Notes: generated by a model from the sequence alone, not told the origin. A DNA stretch of 6,427 nt from Spirochaetaceae bacterium (GCA_031278935.1 JAITJK010000058.1:1-6427); one strand, 5' to 3'; counted from the stretch's first letter, positions 1 through 6,360 are shown. Made by a program: numbers and translations.

Positions 1-654
1 ATTGCCAGTGGGGAGTCCTTTTCCTTTGTGGAGAATCTGCGGGATTACGCGGACTTCCAAGAAAGCGGCTCCTTCATCGTGCAGGCTCGAATGTACCCTG
101 AATTGTACCGGGTTGCTTCGACGGGCGCTTCGGTGAGGCCCCTGGAATCGAACCGGCTTTCTCTGAGCCTACGGCCTCCTTCCGTCATAGGCCCCGACGG
201 GATACCCCTGGAAATGGATGTGGAGACCAACGCGGTGCTGGTGCGGGAGAAACTACCCCCGGATGAGGTGGTGAAGTACCTCTTAAGTGCCCGGCAAAAG
301 TCCCAGTGGGAAAAATTTTTCCTGTACCTTGACCTGGAAGCCATACTTACCCGGGATGGGGTGCGGCAACGGCAATGGCTCACGGAATCTGAAGAGGGCC
401 GAAGACAGATGATCGCTCGCTACCGGATGGACCTACAGAGTTCCGTGGTGGACGGGGATATTGTCATGATCCCGATGGATTTCCAGATAGAACGGACCAA
501 CTATAATGAATTGGAAGGTACGGTGGTGGCCTTACAGAAGTTTAAGATCAGCTCCACCGTTACGGAACGCAAGCGCTACACCTATTATCTGCGCCGGAAA
601 TACGATATTTGGACCGTGGTGGATTATTCGGTGATCAACTTAGGAACTGAATGA
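1..654 (+). CDS. C-terminal part of an unrecognised protein (5' end outside window)
   Basis: The frame is open from base 1 to a TGA at 652-654, giving 217 visible residues. A GTG at 28 could serve as a start, with a GGGGAG at 10-15 but an over-long 12-base gap. The frame continues upstream of it without a stop, so a truncated larger gene is more likely. I do not recognise the family. The visible part is soluble, with no membrane segment and no cysteine cluster. It alternates strand-like stretches with a charged helical stretch around 'REKLPPDEVVKYLLSARQ', and it ends in a basic, tyrosine-rich segment (KRYTYYLRRKYDIWTVVDY). That ending resembles the last strands of an NTF2-like or other small alpha+beta domain, but this is only an impression. 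It lies 12 bases before the receiver/PilZ-like gene and probably shares its transcript. The minus-strand frame at 45-383 is a shadow. Confidence 0.75.
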   Translation: MASGESFSFVENLRDYADFQESGSFIVQARMYPELYRVASTGASVRPLESNRLSLSLRPPSVIGPDGIPLEMDVETNAVLVREKLPPDEVVKYLLSARQKSQWEKFFLYLDLEAILTRDGVRQRQWLTESEEGRRQMIARYRMDLQSSVVDGDIVMIPMDFQIERTNYNELEGTVVALQKFKISSTVTERKRYTYYLRRKYDIWTVVDYSVINLGTE

Positions 655-666
655 GCCGGAGACCGG

Positions 667-1377
667 ATGAAGCTAGTACTGGTCATTGAGTCTGATGAGA
701 CCTTTGACCGGGTCGCGTACTATACCGCCGCTATGGGATTCGAGCCCATCCGGTACCGGCAGGTCTTGAAAAGTATGGACAACCTGGACGAGGTAGACCC
801 GGCGCTTATCCTCATTAGCGCTCAAGACTTTCCCCGGGACTGGAAGGTCTTGCTTCAATTCGTGCGGAGCGAAGGGCCTAAGACGGCGTGTCCTCTTATC
901 CTCCTTAAAAGTACGCAATTCCCTTTAGAAGCCACGGCCCGGGCCTTTTATCTGGGGGTGAATGGTTTGGTTGCGGAGACCCTGGACGAACCACAGGAGA
1001 TTACGCGGCTTCTGGCCTTATTACGAGGGCTCATTCCGGCCCAGGAACGCTACCGCTTCTGCCGGTACTTCGAGGAGGAGTGGAACCGTTTCGGCCTGGT
1101 CATCTCCCATCCCCGTACCCAAGGGCTCATCACCGGGCGGGTTATTGTCATTTCCGCTGCGGGTATTGCTTTTTATCCTGATACCCTGGCCGCCCTACAA
1201 GACCTTCCGGTAGAGGAGGACTTACCCGGCTGTTCTCTGCGGGCCGGGGAGGCCATCTTGTCCCCGGTATGCCGGATCGTCCATCCGGGCCGGGTACTTA
1301 TCTTGGAATTCCGTTCCTTCCCCGATCATGAACGCGCCCTTTTGGAAACTTATCTGCAGGGGCGGCTTCCGTGCTAG
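667..1377 (+). CDS. Degenerate receiver-domain protein with PilZ-like C-terminus
   Basis: This is a 236-residue cytoplasmic protein. Its ATG at 667 is preceded by GGAG (658-661), five bases away. Residues 1-120 follow the pattern of a response-regulator receiver domain: a hydrophobic first strand (KLVLVI) with an acidic E8/D10, a central strand PALILI, then ACPLILL and a GVNGLVAETL stretch where receivers have GAxDYLxKP. The key positions are altered. The phosphoacceptor Asp position appears to be Ser51, and the conserved Lys appears to be Glu104, so ordinary phosphorylation is unlikely. Residues about 125-232 resemble a PilZ domain (c-di-GMP binding): arginines R128, R130 and R133, then VISAAG (161-166) in place of the usual [D/N]xSxxG, then strands ending in VLILEF. 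Both motifs are imperfect, so c-di-GMP binding is uncertain. Its 3' end overlaps the transporter gene by 7 bases. It may be a signalling adaptor, but this is inference. Confidence 0.8.
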   Translation: MKLVLVIESDETFDRVAYYTAAMGFEPIRYRQVLKSMDNLDEVDPALILISAQDFPRDWKVLLQFVRSEGPKTACPLILLKSTQFPLEATARAFYLGVNGLVAETLDEPQEITRLLALLRGLIPAQERYRFCRYFEEEWNRFGLVISHPRTQGLITGRVIVISAAGIAFYPDTLAALQDLPVEEDLPGCSLRAGEAILSPVCRIVHPGRVLILEFRSFPDHERALLETYLQGRLPC

Positions 1378-2345
1378 CGGTTTTAGGCTTTAGCTTTAAC
1401 GCCATTGCCCCCTTGTTATGTACCGTTGCCTTGGGTTATCTCATGGGCCGCCGGAAGGACTTAAAGGAAGCGGAGATTGAGGTCTTAAACAAGCTCTGTT
1501 TTCGCTACCTTCTTTCTCTGCACATCTTCAACAGTACCCGGTCGATTGATTATGAAGGGGAATTCAACCTCAAACTCTTGCTCTTCGCGGCGGTGAGTAT
1601 TGTGCTTATCGTCCTTTTCGCCTGGATTATCTTCACGCTGACCATCCGGTCCCCGGGGCGGCGCTGTATTTTTATCGTGAGCGCCTTTCGTTCCAATAAT
1701 GTCATCTATGCCCTGCCCTTAGCGGAGAATCTTTTTGGAGAATCCGGAGCCAGGGTAGCGGCCATGCTGGTGCCGGTTACGATTATTCTGTTCAATTTCT
1801 TCACGGTGATTGCTATGGTCTACCACTCCCGGTTTACCGGTGCAGGTTCTGAGGACCCCTTGCCGCTGCGGGGAGCCTTGAAACGGACAGCCGTGGATAT
1901 TGCGAAGAACCCCCTCATTCTCGGTTCAGTGCTGGGCATTCTTCTTTCGGTATGCCGCCTGGACCTGCCGGCTTTTCTTGCCCAGGGCCTACGGTCCCTT
2001 GCCCTTACTGCCACGCCGGTTTCCCTGCTGCTTTTGGGGGCGCAAATCGATCTGAAGCAGCTCTCCCGCAACCTCGGTCCCGCGCTGGGGGTTTGTATCG
2101 TGCGACTGGTCTTGGTTCCTGGTCTTCTGCTTCCTTTGATGCTGTTGCTGGGCTTCCGGGGCCAGGAGCTGGGGGTTTTGGTGGTGGCCTTTGGGGCGCC
2201 CTGCGCGGTGGCCAACCTGGTGATGGCGCGGAACTACCAGCTGGATCCCCCCTTCGCCGCTCAGACCGTGTATCTTACTACGGTGTTGTCCATGTTTACC
2301 ATGTTTGGTATCATATCAATCCTACGCGGCCTAAGCCTGCTGTAG
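1371..2345 (+). CDS. AEC (auxin efflux carrier) family transporter
   Basis: This 324-residue integral inner-membrane protein has about ten hydrophobic segments, roughly at 5-24, 42-56, 67-90, 101-118, 129-151, 181-197, 208-225, 235-260, 264-284 and 298-318. Family hallmarks are visible: an N-terminal APLLxxxxLGYLMGR segment, FRSNNVIYALPLAENLFG in the first half, KNPLILGSVLGILLS at about 179-193, ATPVSLLLLGAQIDL at 214-228, and the unwound-helix-like APCAVANLVMARNY at 276-289. The length is typical of bacterial AEC proteins, which are secondary transporters; characterised members move malate, malonate or other small organic acids. The substrate here cannot be read from sequence. The start is a GTG preceded by AGGGG (1358-1362) at good spacing. 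It overlaps the previous stop by 7 bases, suggesting translational coupling. No clear terminator follows the stop. Confidence 0.93.
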   Translation: MLAVLGFSFNAIAPLLCTVALGYLMGRRKDLKEAEIEVLNKLCFRYLLSLHIFNSTRSIDYEGEFNLKLLLFAAVSIVLIVLFAWIIFTLTIRSPGRRCIFIVSAFRSNNVIYALPLAENLFGESGARVAAMLVPVTIILFNFFTVIAMVYHSRFTGAGSEDPLPLRGALKRTAVDIAKNPLILGSVLGILLSVCRLDLPAFLAQGLRSLALTATPVSLLLLGAQIDLKQLSRNLGPALGVCIVRLVLVPGLLLPLMLLLGFRGQELGVLVVAFGAPCAVANLVMARNYQLDPPFAAQTVYLTTVLSMFTMFGIISILRGLSLL

Positions 2346-2428
2346 CCACCTGCCGCCATTTGCCCTGGAGGCATATTGGGGGCTTGTGTAGGTTAGACCG
2401 CAGGGCGTACCTGTAGCGGGCCATCGGT

Positions 2429-2504
2429 CATTATGAGAAGCGAAGCGACGAAGCAATCTAGAGGGGCATTCACCGCACTGGATCGCTTCGTTATGCTCAT
2501 AATG
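2429..2504. repeat. Palindromic element, GACGAAGCAATC-type dispersed repeat
   Basis: The outer arms CATTATGAG (2429-2437) and CTCATAATG (2496-2504) are perfect inverted repeats. The inner arms, ACGAAGCAATCTAG (2448-2461) and CTGGATCGCTTCGT (2478-2491), pair over 14 positions with one mismatch and one wobble, leaving a loop of 16 bases (2462-2477). Between outer and inner stems are unequal internal loops, 10 bases on the left and 4 on the right. The right side therefore seems to have lost the partner of AAGCGAAGCG. The wording closely matches, from memory, a palindromic repeat common in many bacterial genomes that begins CATTGCGAG, continues with GAAGCGACGAAGCAATC and closes with the reverse complement. 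It is probably a mobile-derived (REP/MITE-like) non-coding repeat. It could fold in RNA and may attenuate read-through between the two operons. Confidence 0.75.
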
Positions 2505-2539
2505 CTGTTTTATTGATAAAAACGAGTGTTCATTCGGGT

Positions 2540-2567
2540 AATTCGTGGGCTTTTCTTTCCGCGAATT
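2540..2567. other. Ten-pair hairpin upstream of the radical SAM gene
   Basis: AATTCGTGGG (2540-2549) pairs with TCCGCGAATT (2558-2567) over ten positions, two of them G-U, around an 8-base pyrimidine-rich loop. No T-run follows on either strand, so it is not a standard terminator. It sits just before the candidate promoter of the radical SAM gene and could be a protein-binding palindrome or a repeat remnant. Function is unknown. Confidence 0.4.
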
Positions 2568-2594
2568 TACGCATATAGCGGGTTTGGATACAAA
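2566..2594 (+). promoter_or_regulatory. Candidate sigma-70-type promoter for the radical SAM/GT unit
   Basis: A TTTACG -35 (2566-2571) and a TACAAA -10 (2589-2594) are separated by 17 bases, each matching four of six consensus bases. A start near 2601 would give a leader of about 44 bases before ATG 2645. A second weak pair is TTGATA (2513-2518) and GGTAAT (2537-2542), spaced 18. Neither is strong and the choice between them is open. Confidence 0.3.
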
Positions 2595-2631
2595 TCACCA
2601 CTGCCGGCCAGGGGCTACGCCCAGGGTACGT

Positions 2632-2640
2632 GGAGGGAGG
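2632..2640 (+). promoter_or_regulatory. Ribosome binding site that sets the radical SAM start
   Basis: GGAGGGAGG is an unusually strong, double Shine-Dalgarno. Its spacing of about 4-8 bases favours the ATG at 2645. A GTG at 2630, which would add five residues, lies before this site and would place it inside the coding region, so it is rejected as the start. Confidence 0.75.
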
Positions 2641-2644
2641 GTTG

Positions 2645-3853
2645 ATGAGAGAGAGGAGATCGGGGAGTTCGTTTAATTCCCTGCGAAGTGAACGGAAACT
2701 GGAATCGGTATTCTTGTTTACCACCGGAAAATGCAACGCACGATGCACCATGTGTTTTTATGCTCAGGATATGGAAAAAAAGGCTGCGGACCTGTCTTTT
2801 GAGGAAATCCAAAAATTGTCTCTTTCCGCAGGACGCTTTAACCGGCTGTGGCTGTCCGGTGGCGAGCCTACGCTACGGGAAGATTTGCCGGAAATTATCG
2901 AGATGTTTTATAAAAACAACGGTATACGGGACATTAACTTCCCCACCAACGGCATAAAAACCGATCTGCTCATAGACTGGCTAAAGCGCATACGCAAAAA
3001 CTGCCCGGGGAGCAACATTTCTATCAGTATATCCGTAGACGGCTTCGGCGAAACCCACGATATTCAGCGGGGAGTGCCGAGTTTTTACAAAGCTGCGGAA
3101 ACCCTGAAAAAAATCGATGATAATTTCAGGGATGATGGCAAGGTGATTAAAAATATCGCCACAGTAATCACCAAATACAACGTAGGGGAAGTGCTAGATT
3201 TCGTTCTTTGGGTGTACGGTCGCTTTAATGTGTCTACCCACACCATCGAGGCGGCTCGGGGAACAACCCGGGAAGACGGCGTCAAGGTCGTTACGGAACA
3301 GTCTCTCCGGGAGATACAGGACGCCCTGGCGCCCTACTACTTGCTGTATGCCCGGCGCATCGGCGAGGGTATGAACGCTTTGGGTCGAGGGATTACGGAA
3401 TTCTTTTATGTAGGGCTCATGCGGGCCATGTACAATATCCGCGCCGAAAATATTGATAAACCTACCTGCTGGAACATGGATTGTACCGCCGGGGAAACCA
3501 CGCTGGTCCTGGATTATGACGGACGCTTTCGGGCCTGCGAGCTGCGGGACCCCATAGGCCGGGTGCAGGACTACGATTATGACATTCAGCGAATCATGCA
3601 AAGCCAGGCCATGAAGGCTGAGATTGACGCCATCGGTCACGGGTATAAGGCGAACTGCTGGTGTACCCATGGCTGCTGGATCATGTCGTCCATCGTATTC
3701 AATCCCCTGAAAATGATGCAGAAACTCATGGCCGCGAACCGGGAAACCAAAAAATTAAACCGCCCGCTGGATATAAGCGAGAAAGTTCTTACGGAGCTTG
3801 AGGGAAAGTACCGGCTGGACCGGGATAAACTCAAAGCCCTGGGCATTTTATGA
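2645..3853 (+). CDS. Radical SAM enzyme with SPASM/Twitch-like C-terminus
   Basis: This is a 402-residue cytoplasmic iron-sulfur enzyme. Near the N-terminus is the radical SAM motif CNARCTMC (C30, C34, C37), which holds the [4Fe-4S] cluster that cleaves S-adenosylmethionine. It is followed by SGGEP (71-75), the usual SAM-contact 'GGE' motif, then by strands such as INFPTNG (97-103) and ISISISVDG (125-133) of the partial TIM barrel. The C-terminal part has C275, C280, C298, C338, C340 and C344. C280 to C298 fits the SPASM/Twitch pattern C-x(9-15)-G-x4-C exactly (G293). The last group is CxCxxxC where SPASM normally has CxxCxxxxxCxxxC. One auxiliary cluster seems likely; a second is uncertain. 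SPASM proteins often act on peptides or proteins, though others modify small molecules or sugars. The substrate is unknown. Its TGA overlaps the ATG of the glycosyltransferase (ATGA), so the two are probably translated together. Confidence 0.93.
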   Translation: MRERRSGSSFNSLRSERKLESVFLFTTGKCNARCTMCFYAQDMEKKAADLSFEEIQKLSLSAGRFNRLWLSGGEPTLREDLPEIIEMFYKNNGIRDINFPTNGIKTDLLIDWLKRIRKNCPGSNISISISVDGFGETHDIQRGVPSFYKAAETLKKIDDNFRDDGKVIKNIATVITKYNVGEVLDFVLWVYGRFNVSTHTIEAARGTTREDGVKVVTEQSLREIQDALAPYYLLYARRIGEGMNALGRGITEFFYVGLMRAMYNIRAENIDKPTCWNMDCTAGETTLVLDYDGRFRACELRDPIGRVQDYDYDIQRIMQSQAMKAEIDAIGHGYKANCWCTHGCWIMSSIVFNPLKMMQKLMAANRETKKLNRPLDISEKVLTELEGKYRLDRDKLKALGIL

Positions 3854-5088
3854 AAATACTGTTGGTTACCCGGGGTTCCCAGGGGGATGTGTACCCCTAT
3901 CTACAGCTGGCGAAAGAGCTGGGCGCCCAGTCCCATGAAGTTACGCTGAATCTACCCCGGGTGTTCGAGGGTCAGGCCAAAGACGCGGGCCTTAGGTATA
4001 CCTTGCAGGGGCATGATGACATCGGGAGTATGATGGAAAACGAGCTGGACACGAAAGACTTTTTGGATTGGACCCGGAGGGTGATCGGCAATCAATTCAA
4101 GGAATTGATCCCTCTTTTGGGGGAGCATGATATACTGGTGGCGTCGAACACGGAATTTGCCGCCCCTAGTATTGCGGAATATCTGAAAAAGCCCTATATC
4201 CGTACCGCTTACGGCCCTTTCATTCCCAGTCGCACCATACCACCCCCTATTTTTCCTTGGCCCACGCCTCATCCCATATTGAGGCCTGCCCTTTTGTGGG
4301 GGTTTTTGAACGCTGGCCTTAATCTCATGGTGAAAAAGCCCCTAAACCGCCACCGCGTGGCCTTGGGTATGCCTCCGATTCAGGATCAGGCGGATCACGC
4401 GCCACGGAATGCCTTCAACTATCTCATGTACAGCCCTTCTTTGGGTTCTGTAGACCCAAAGTGGCCGTACCCGTGGGCCATTGGGGGGTATATTTTTAAT
4501 GACCAGATGCCTTACAACGAGGAATCCTACGGGAATTTCATCAAATTTATCGAAAAAGACGATAAAAAGTCGCTTTTTTTTACCCTGGGGAGCTGTAAAA
4601 GCAATGATCACCAGCGTTTTGCCGCGCGACTGTTCGCCCTATGCCGGAAGCACGACTGCAAGCTGGTTATCGGTTCGGGGTGGTGCAAACTGGGGAGCGC
4701 TCTTCCACACCACGAGGACCTGTTTCTGTTGGAACCGGTGATCCCCCATCACCTAGTTTTTCCGCGTTGTTCCGCCATCATCCATCACGGTGGCATAGGC
4801 ACGACCCACAGCGCGGCCCGTTCCGGCCGGCCCCAGATGATCCAAGCCCTGTTTCTGGACCAGTGGTACTGGGCGGAACAGACCCGGAAACTGGGCGTGG
4901 GGCCGGGCAAAATAGACCTTAAACGCTGTACTGACGGGGAACTGGAAAAGAACGTGTTGGATTTACTGAACAACGAATCCTATCAGCGGGACGCAGCATT
5001 GCTGGGCGAAAAGATTCGCCAGGAAAAAGGCCTAGAAAACGCCTGCCACAAAATAACCCACTTGCCCTGGAAGCCCGCGGGGAGGTAA
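3850..5088 (+). CDS. GT1-family glycosyltransferase (UGT/GtfB/sterol glucosyltransferase-like)
   Basis: This 412-residue GT-B fold enzyme would transfer a sugar from a nucleotide-sugar donor to a small or lipid acceptor. The N-terminus MKILLVTRGSQGDVYPYLQLAKEL is typical of the family; Asp13 sits where the proposed catalytic acid/base of antibiotic glucosyltransferases such as GtfB lies. The acceptor half is followed by a linker and the donor half from about residue 240 (SLFFTLGS). The donor-binding signature runs from about 299 to 352: PHHLVFPRCSAIIHHGG (H312, H313, G314, G315), GTTHSAARSGRPQM, then DQ at 337-338, which in plant UGTs contacts the sugar. There is no signal peptide; a hydrophobic stretch near 146-162 might allow membrane association, as in sterol glucosyltransferases. 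The length fits the family. It has only a weak Shine-Dalgarno of its own and probably depends on coupling to the radical SAM gene. The acceptor is unknown. Confidence 0.92.
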   Translation: MKILLVTRGSQGDVYPYLQLAKELGAQSHEVTLNLPRVFEGQAKDAGLRYTLQGHDDIGSMMENELDTKDFLDWTRRVIGNQFKELIPLLGEHDILVASNTEFAAPSIAEYLKKPYIRTAYGPFIPSRTIPPPIFPWPTPHPILRPALLWGFLNAGLNLMVKKPLNRHRVALGMPPIQDQADHAPRNAFNYLMYSPSLGSVDPKWPYPWAIGGYIFNDQMPYNEESYGNFIKFIEKDDKKSLFFTLGSCKSNDHQRFAARLFALCRKHDCKLVIGSGWCKLGSALPHHEDLFLLEPVIPHHLVFPRCSAIIHHGGIGTTHSAARSGRPQMIQALFLDQWYWAEQTRKLGVGPGKIDLKRCTDGELEKNVLDLLNNESYQRDAALLGEKIRQEKGLENACHKITHLPWKPAGR

Positions 5089-5133
5089 ATTCCGCGACTA
5101 ACTGCCTGGTGAGGCGTCGGAGCGCAACCCGTT

Positions 5134-5156
5134 CCCTGACCATGCGCTTGGTAGGG
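5134..5156. terminator. Weak hairpin between the convergent genes
   Basis: CCCT-G-ACCA (5134-5142) and TGGTAGGG (5149-5156) form eight pairs with one bulged G around a 6-base loop. It lies between the glycosyltransferase stop (5088) and the stop of the minus-strand gene (5157), directly after the latter. No T-run follows on either strand, so an intrinsic terminator role is uncertain. Confidence 0.25.
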
Positions 5157-6305
5157 CTATAGCTCCACGGCAGGTAGCGGGCCTAGCTTGATGCTTGGTT
5201 CCCAGCGGAAACACAGCTGAAAATCAATCCCTACTCGTGTGCCATCCTCTGTGCCGTTTGAAGGGGTAACGCCATTTAAGGCGTTGGAAAATTTAACGTT
5301 CATCTGCGGCTTGATGGAGAAGCCCTTTACCGGGGCCCACTTAACGGAGAGACCCACCACGGCGGCGCTGATTTCGCCGTCCACAACCGTCGTGAGATCC
5401 TTACCGTCCCCCGGCCTGTGCTGCCCTGCCCCCACCAGGGGATCCACCAGCTTGAAGAAACATCCCAGGGACAAAGGGTCCAGGACTTTGTATTCCGCAG
5501 CGACATAGACCCCCAGACCAAGCCCCACATCGTCCGCCTCCGTTGGCTTATCCTGGTCTTTAATCACCCCGCCCTCTTTGATATACACCGCTAGGGCGCC
5601 TTCGGCACTCAGGGTTAGCCTGGGGATGCCCATAAATGCGGTGAACACATTGAAGTGGAGTTTGTTGTAGTCGTTTCCTAGATAATCATAGGAGGCCCCC
5701 CCGGCGGCTATGAAGGTTTGAGAAACATATTCCTCCAGCACAAGAAACCGGATACCCTCGTCCGATGGAATGCCTCCTGATTCTGCTAAACTTATCCAGG
5801 TTACGGGATTATACGCGCTGATGGAGACGCTCGGCTGTAGTACAAATCCGCTCAGGGTATGCCCACCCGGAAGCTGCTGCTGCCAGCCTAGGCCGAAATG
5901 ACTGGAGTCGAACAGTAGGGGACCGAAATTCGGTTTAAATTTACCTCCCCAAATATTTCCGGTTTCGGTAAATTGGTACTTACCCCAGGCGTAATATATG
6001 GGCTTGTTCCAACTGCTTACATGGCTAAGTGAAGATCCGTCATATTCGTTGTAATTGGTACTGCTCGAGGGGAAGCCCCGGACCTCCGCATAGGCACTTA
6101 CCTTGCCCAGCAGGCCGGTAACTTTCAGGCCGGACTGCCCCAAGTTAAAGGCCCGGTAGTTCTCCTTGGTATCCCCGGTTGCGGAATCATAATAAACCGG
6201 GTCCCAGTTGAGGCTCAAATAGGGTTGAATCGTAATGGACTGGGCCCCAAGACCTATCCGGCCCAGAAAGGCCACTACTCCGAAAAACAACAATCGTTTT
6301 TTCAT
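5157..6305 (-). CDS. Secreted porin-like outer-membrane beta-barrel protein
   Basis: This 382-residue protein starts at the ATG whose first base is 6305 (MKKRLLFF), because a GAGGAGA ribosome binding site lies five bases upstream; an 18-residue longer reading lacks this support. Residues 1-21 form a signal peptide: KKR, a hydrophobic core (interrupted by R16), then GLGA with likely cleavage after A21. The mature part starts QSITIQPYLSLNW and is rich in alternating polar/hydrophobic strands, aromatic girdle residues and glycine/asparagine loops, for example LGKVSAYAEVRGF (66-78), GLGLGVYVAAEYKV (261-274) and VGLSVKWAPV (317-326). This pattern is that of an outer-membrane beta-barrel, perhaps porin-like. 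I cannot name the family. It ends in LPAVEL, not the terminal Phe/Trp common in proteobacterial barrels. It is transcribed towards the glycosyltransferase gene, so a functional link to that unit is not implied. Confidence 0.8.
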   Translation of the reverse strand: MKKRLLFFGVVAFLGRIGLGAQSITIQPYLSLNWDPVYYDSATGDTKENYRAFNLGQSGLKVTGLLGKVSAYAEVRGFPSSSTNYNEYDGSSLSHVSSWNKPIYYAWGKYQFTETGNIWGGKFKPNFGPLLFDSSHFGLGWQQQLPGGHTLSGFVLQPSVSISAYNPVTWISLAESGGIPSDEGIRFLVLEEYVSQTFIAAGGASYDYLGNDYNKLHFNVFTAFMGIPRLTLSAEGALAVYIKEGGVIKDQDKPTEADDVGLGLGVYVAAEYKVLDPLSLGCFFKLVDPLVGAGQHRPGDGKDLTTVVDGEISAAVVGLSVKWAPVKGFSIKPQMNVKFSNALNGVTPSNGTEDGTRVGIDFQLCFRWEPSIKLGPLPAVEL

Positions 6306-6310
6306 ATAAA

Positions 6311-6317
6311 TCTCCTC
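6311..6317 (-). promoter_or_regulatory. Ribosome binding site of the porin-like gene
   Basis: On the minus strand this reads GAGGAGA, five bases before the ATG at 6305. It decides the start against an upstream in-frame ATG at 6359, which would put the signal peptide behind an 18-residue hydrophilic extension. Confidence 0.8.
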
Positions 6318-6330
6318 GCTTATATTAATG

Positions 6331-6359
6331 AGTGTATCATGATTTGCCCAAAAAGTCAT
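6331..6359 (-). promoter_or_regulatory. Candidate promoter of the porin-like gene
   Basis: On the minus strand, ATGACT (6354-6359) as -35 and TACACT (6331-6336) as -10 are 17 bases apart, each with four of six consensus matches. A TG one base before the -10 gives an extended -10. The leader would be about 20 bases and contain the ribosome binding site. An alternative is TTGGGC with TAATAT, spaced 18. Confidence 0.4.
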
Positions 6360-6360
6360 T

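Larger units (their letters stand above)
2346..2644. other. Gene-free region between the two plus-strand operons
   Basis: This is about 299 bases with no credible gene on either strand. From left to right it holds about 80 bases with nothing clear after the transporter stop, a 76-base palindromic element (2429-2504), a hairpin (2540-2567), a weak promoter candidate (2566-2594), and the ribosome binding site of the radical SAM gene. The only small plus-strand frame of note is at 2433-2516 (27 codons, starting MRSEATKQS). It lies almost wholly inside the palindromic element, so it is probably a by-product of the repeat and not a gene or precursor peptide. Confidence 0.7.

Noticed and set aside
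45..383. Minus-strand open frame of 112 codons
   Set aside because: It lies opposite the well-supported left-edge coding frame, is rich in Arg/Ser as antisense frames of GC-rich genes are, and has no good ribosome binding site.
2400..2414. Small CAGG/CCTG hairpin as a terminator for the AEC transporter
   Set aside because: It has only four Watson-Crick pairs plus a wobble and no T-run; it is too weak to support.
1952..2416. Plus-strand open frame of 154 codons running past the transporter stop
   Set aside because: It is out of frame with the AEC transporter, very rich in Gly/Pro/Ala, and has no family resemblance; its extension past 2345 is chance.
2346..2644. Search for a RiPP precursor peptide beside the radical SAM gene
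   Set aside because: No small frame with a ribosome binding site and a Cys/Gly/Ser-rich core was seen on either strand; the only notable small frame is explained by the palindromic repeat.
3194..3670. Minus-strand open frame of 158 codons
   Set aside because: It is antisense to the radical SAM gene, whose motifs and frame are certain, and it shows no recognisable domain.
4919..5143. Minus-strand open frame between the glycosyltransferase end and the convergent gene
   Set aside because: It mostly overlaps the glycosyltransferase 3' end in antisense, is low in complexity with many Arg/Ser, and has no supporting start signal.
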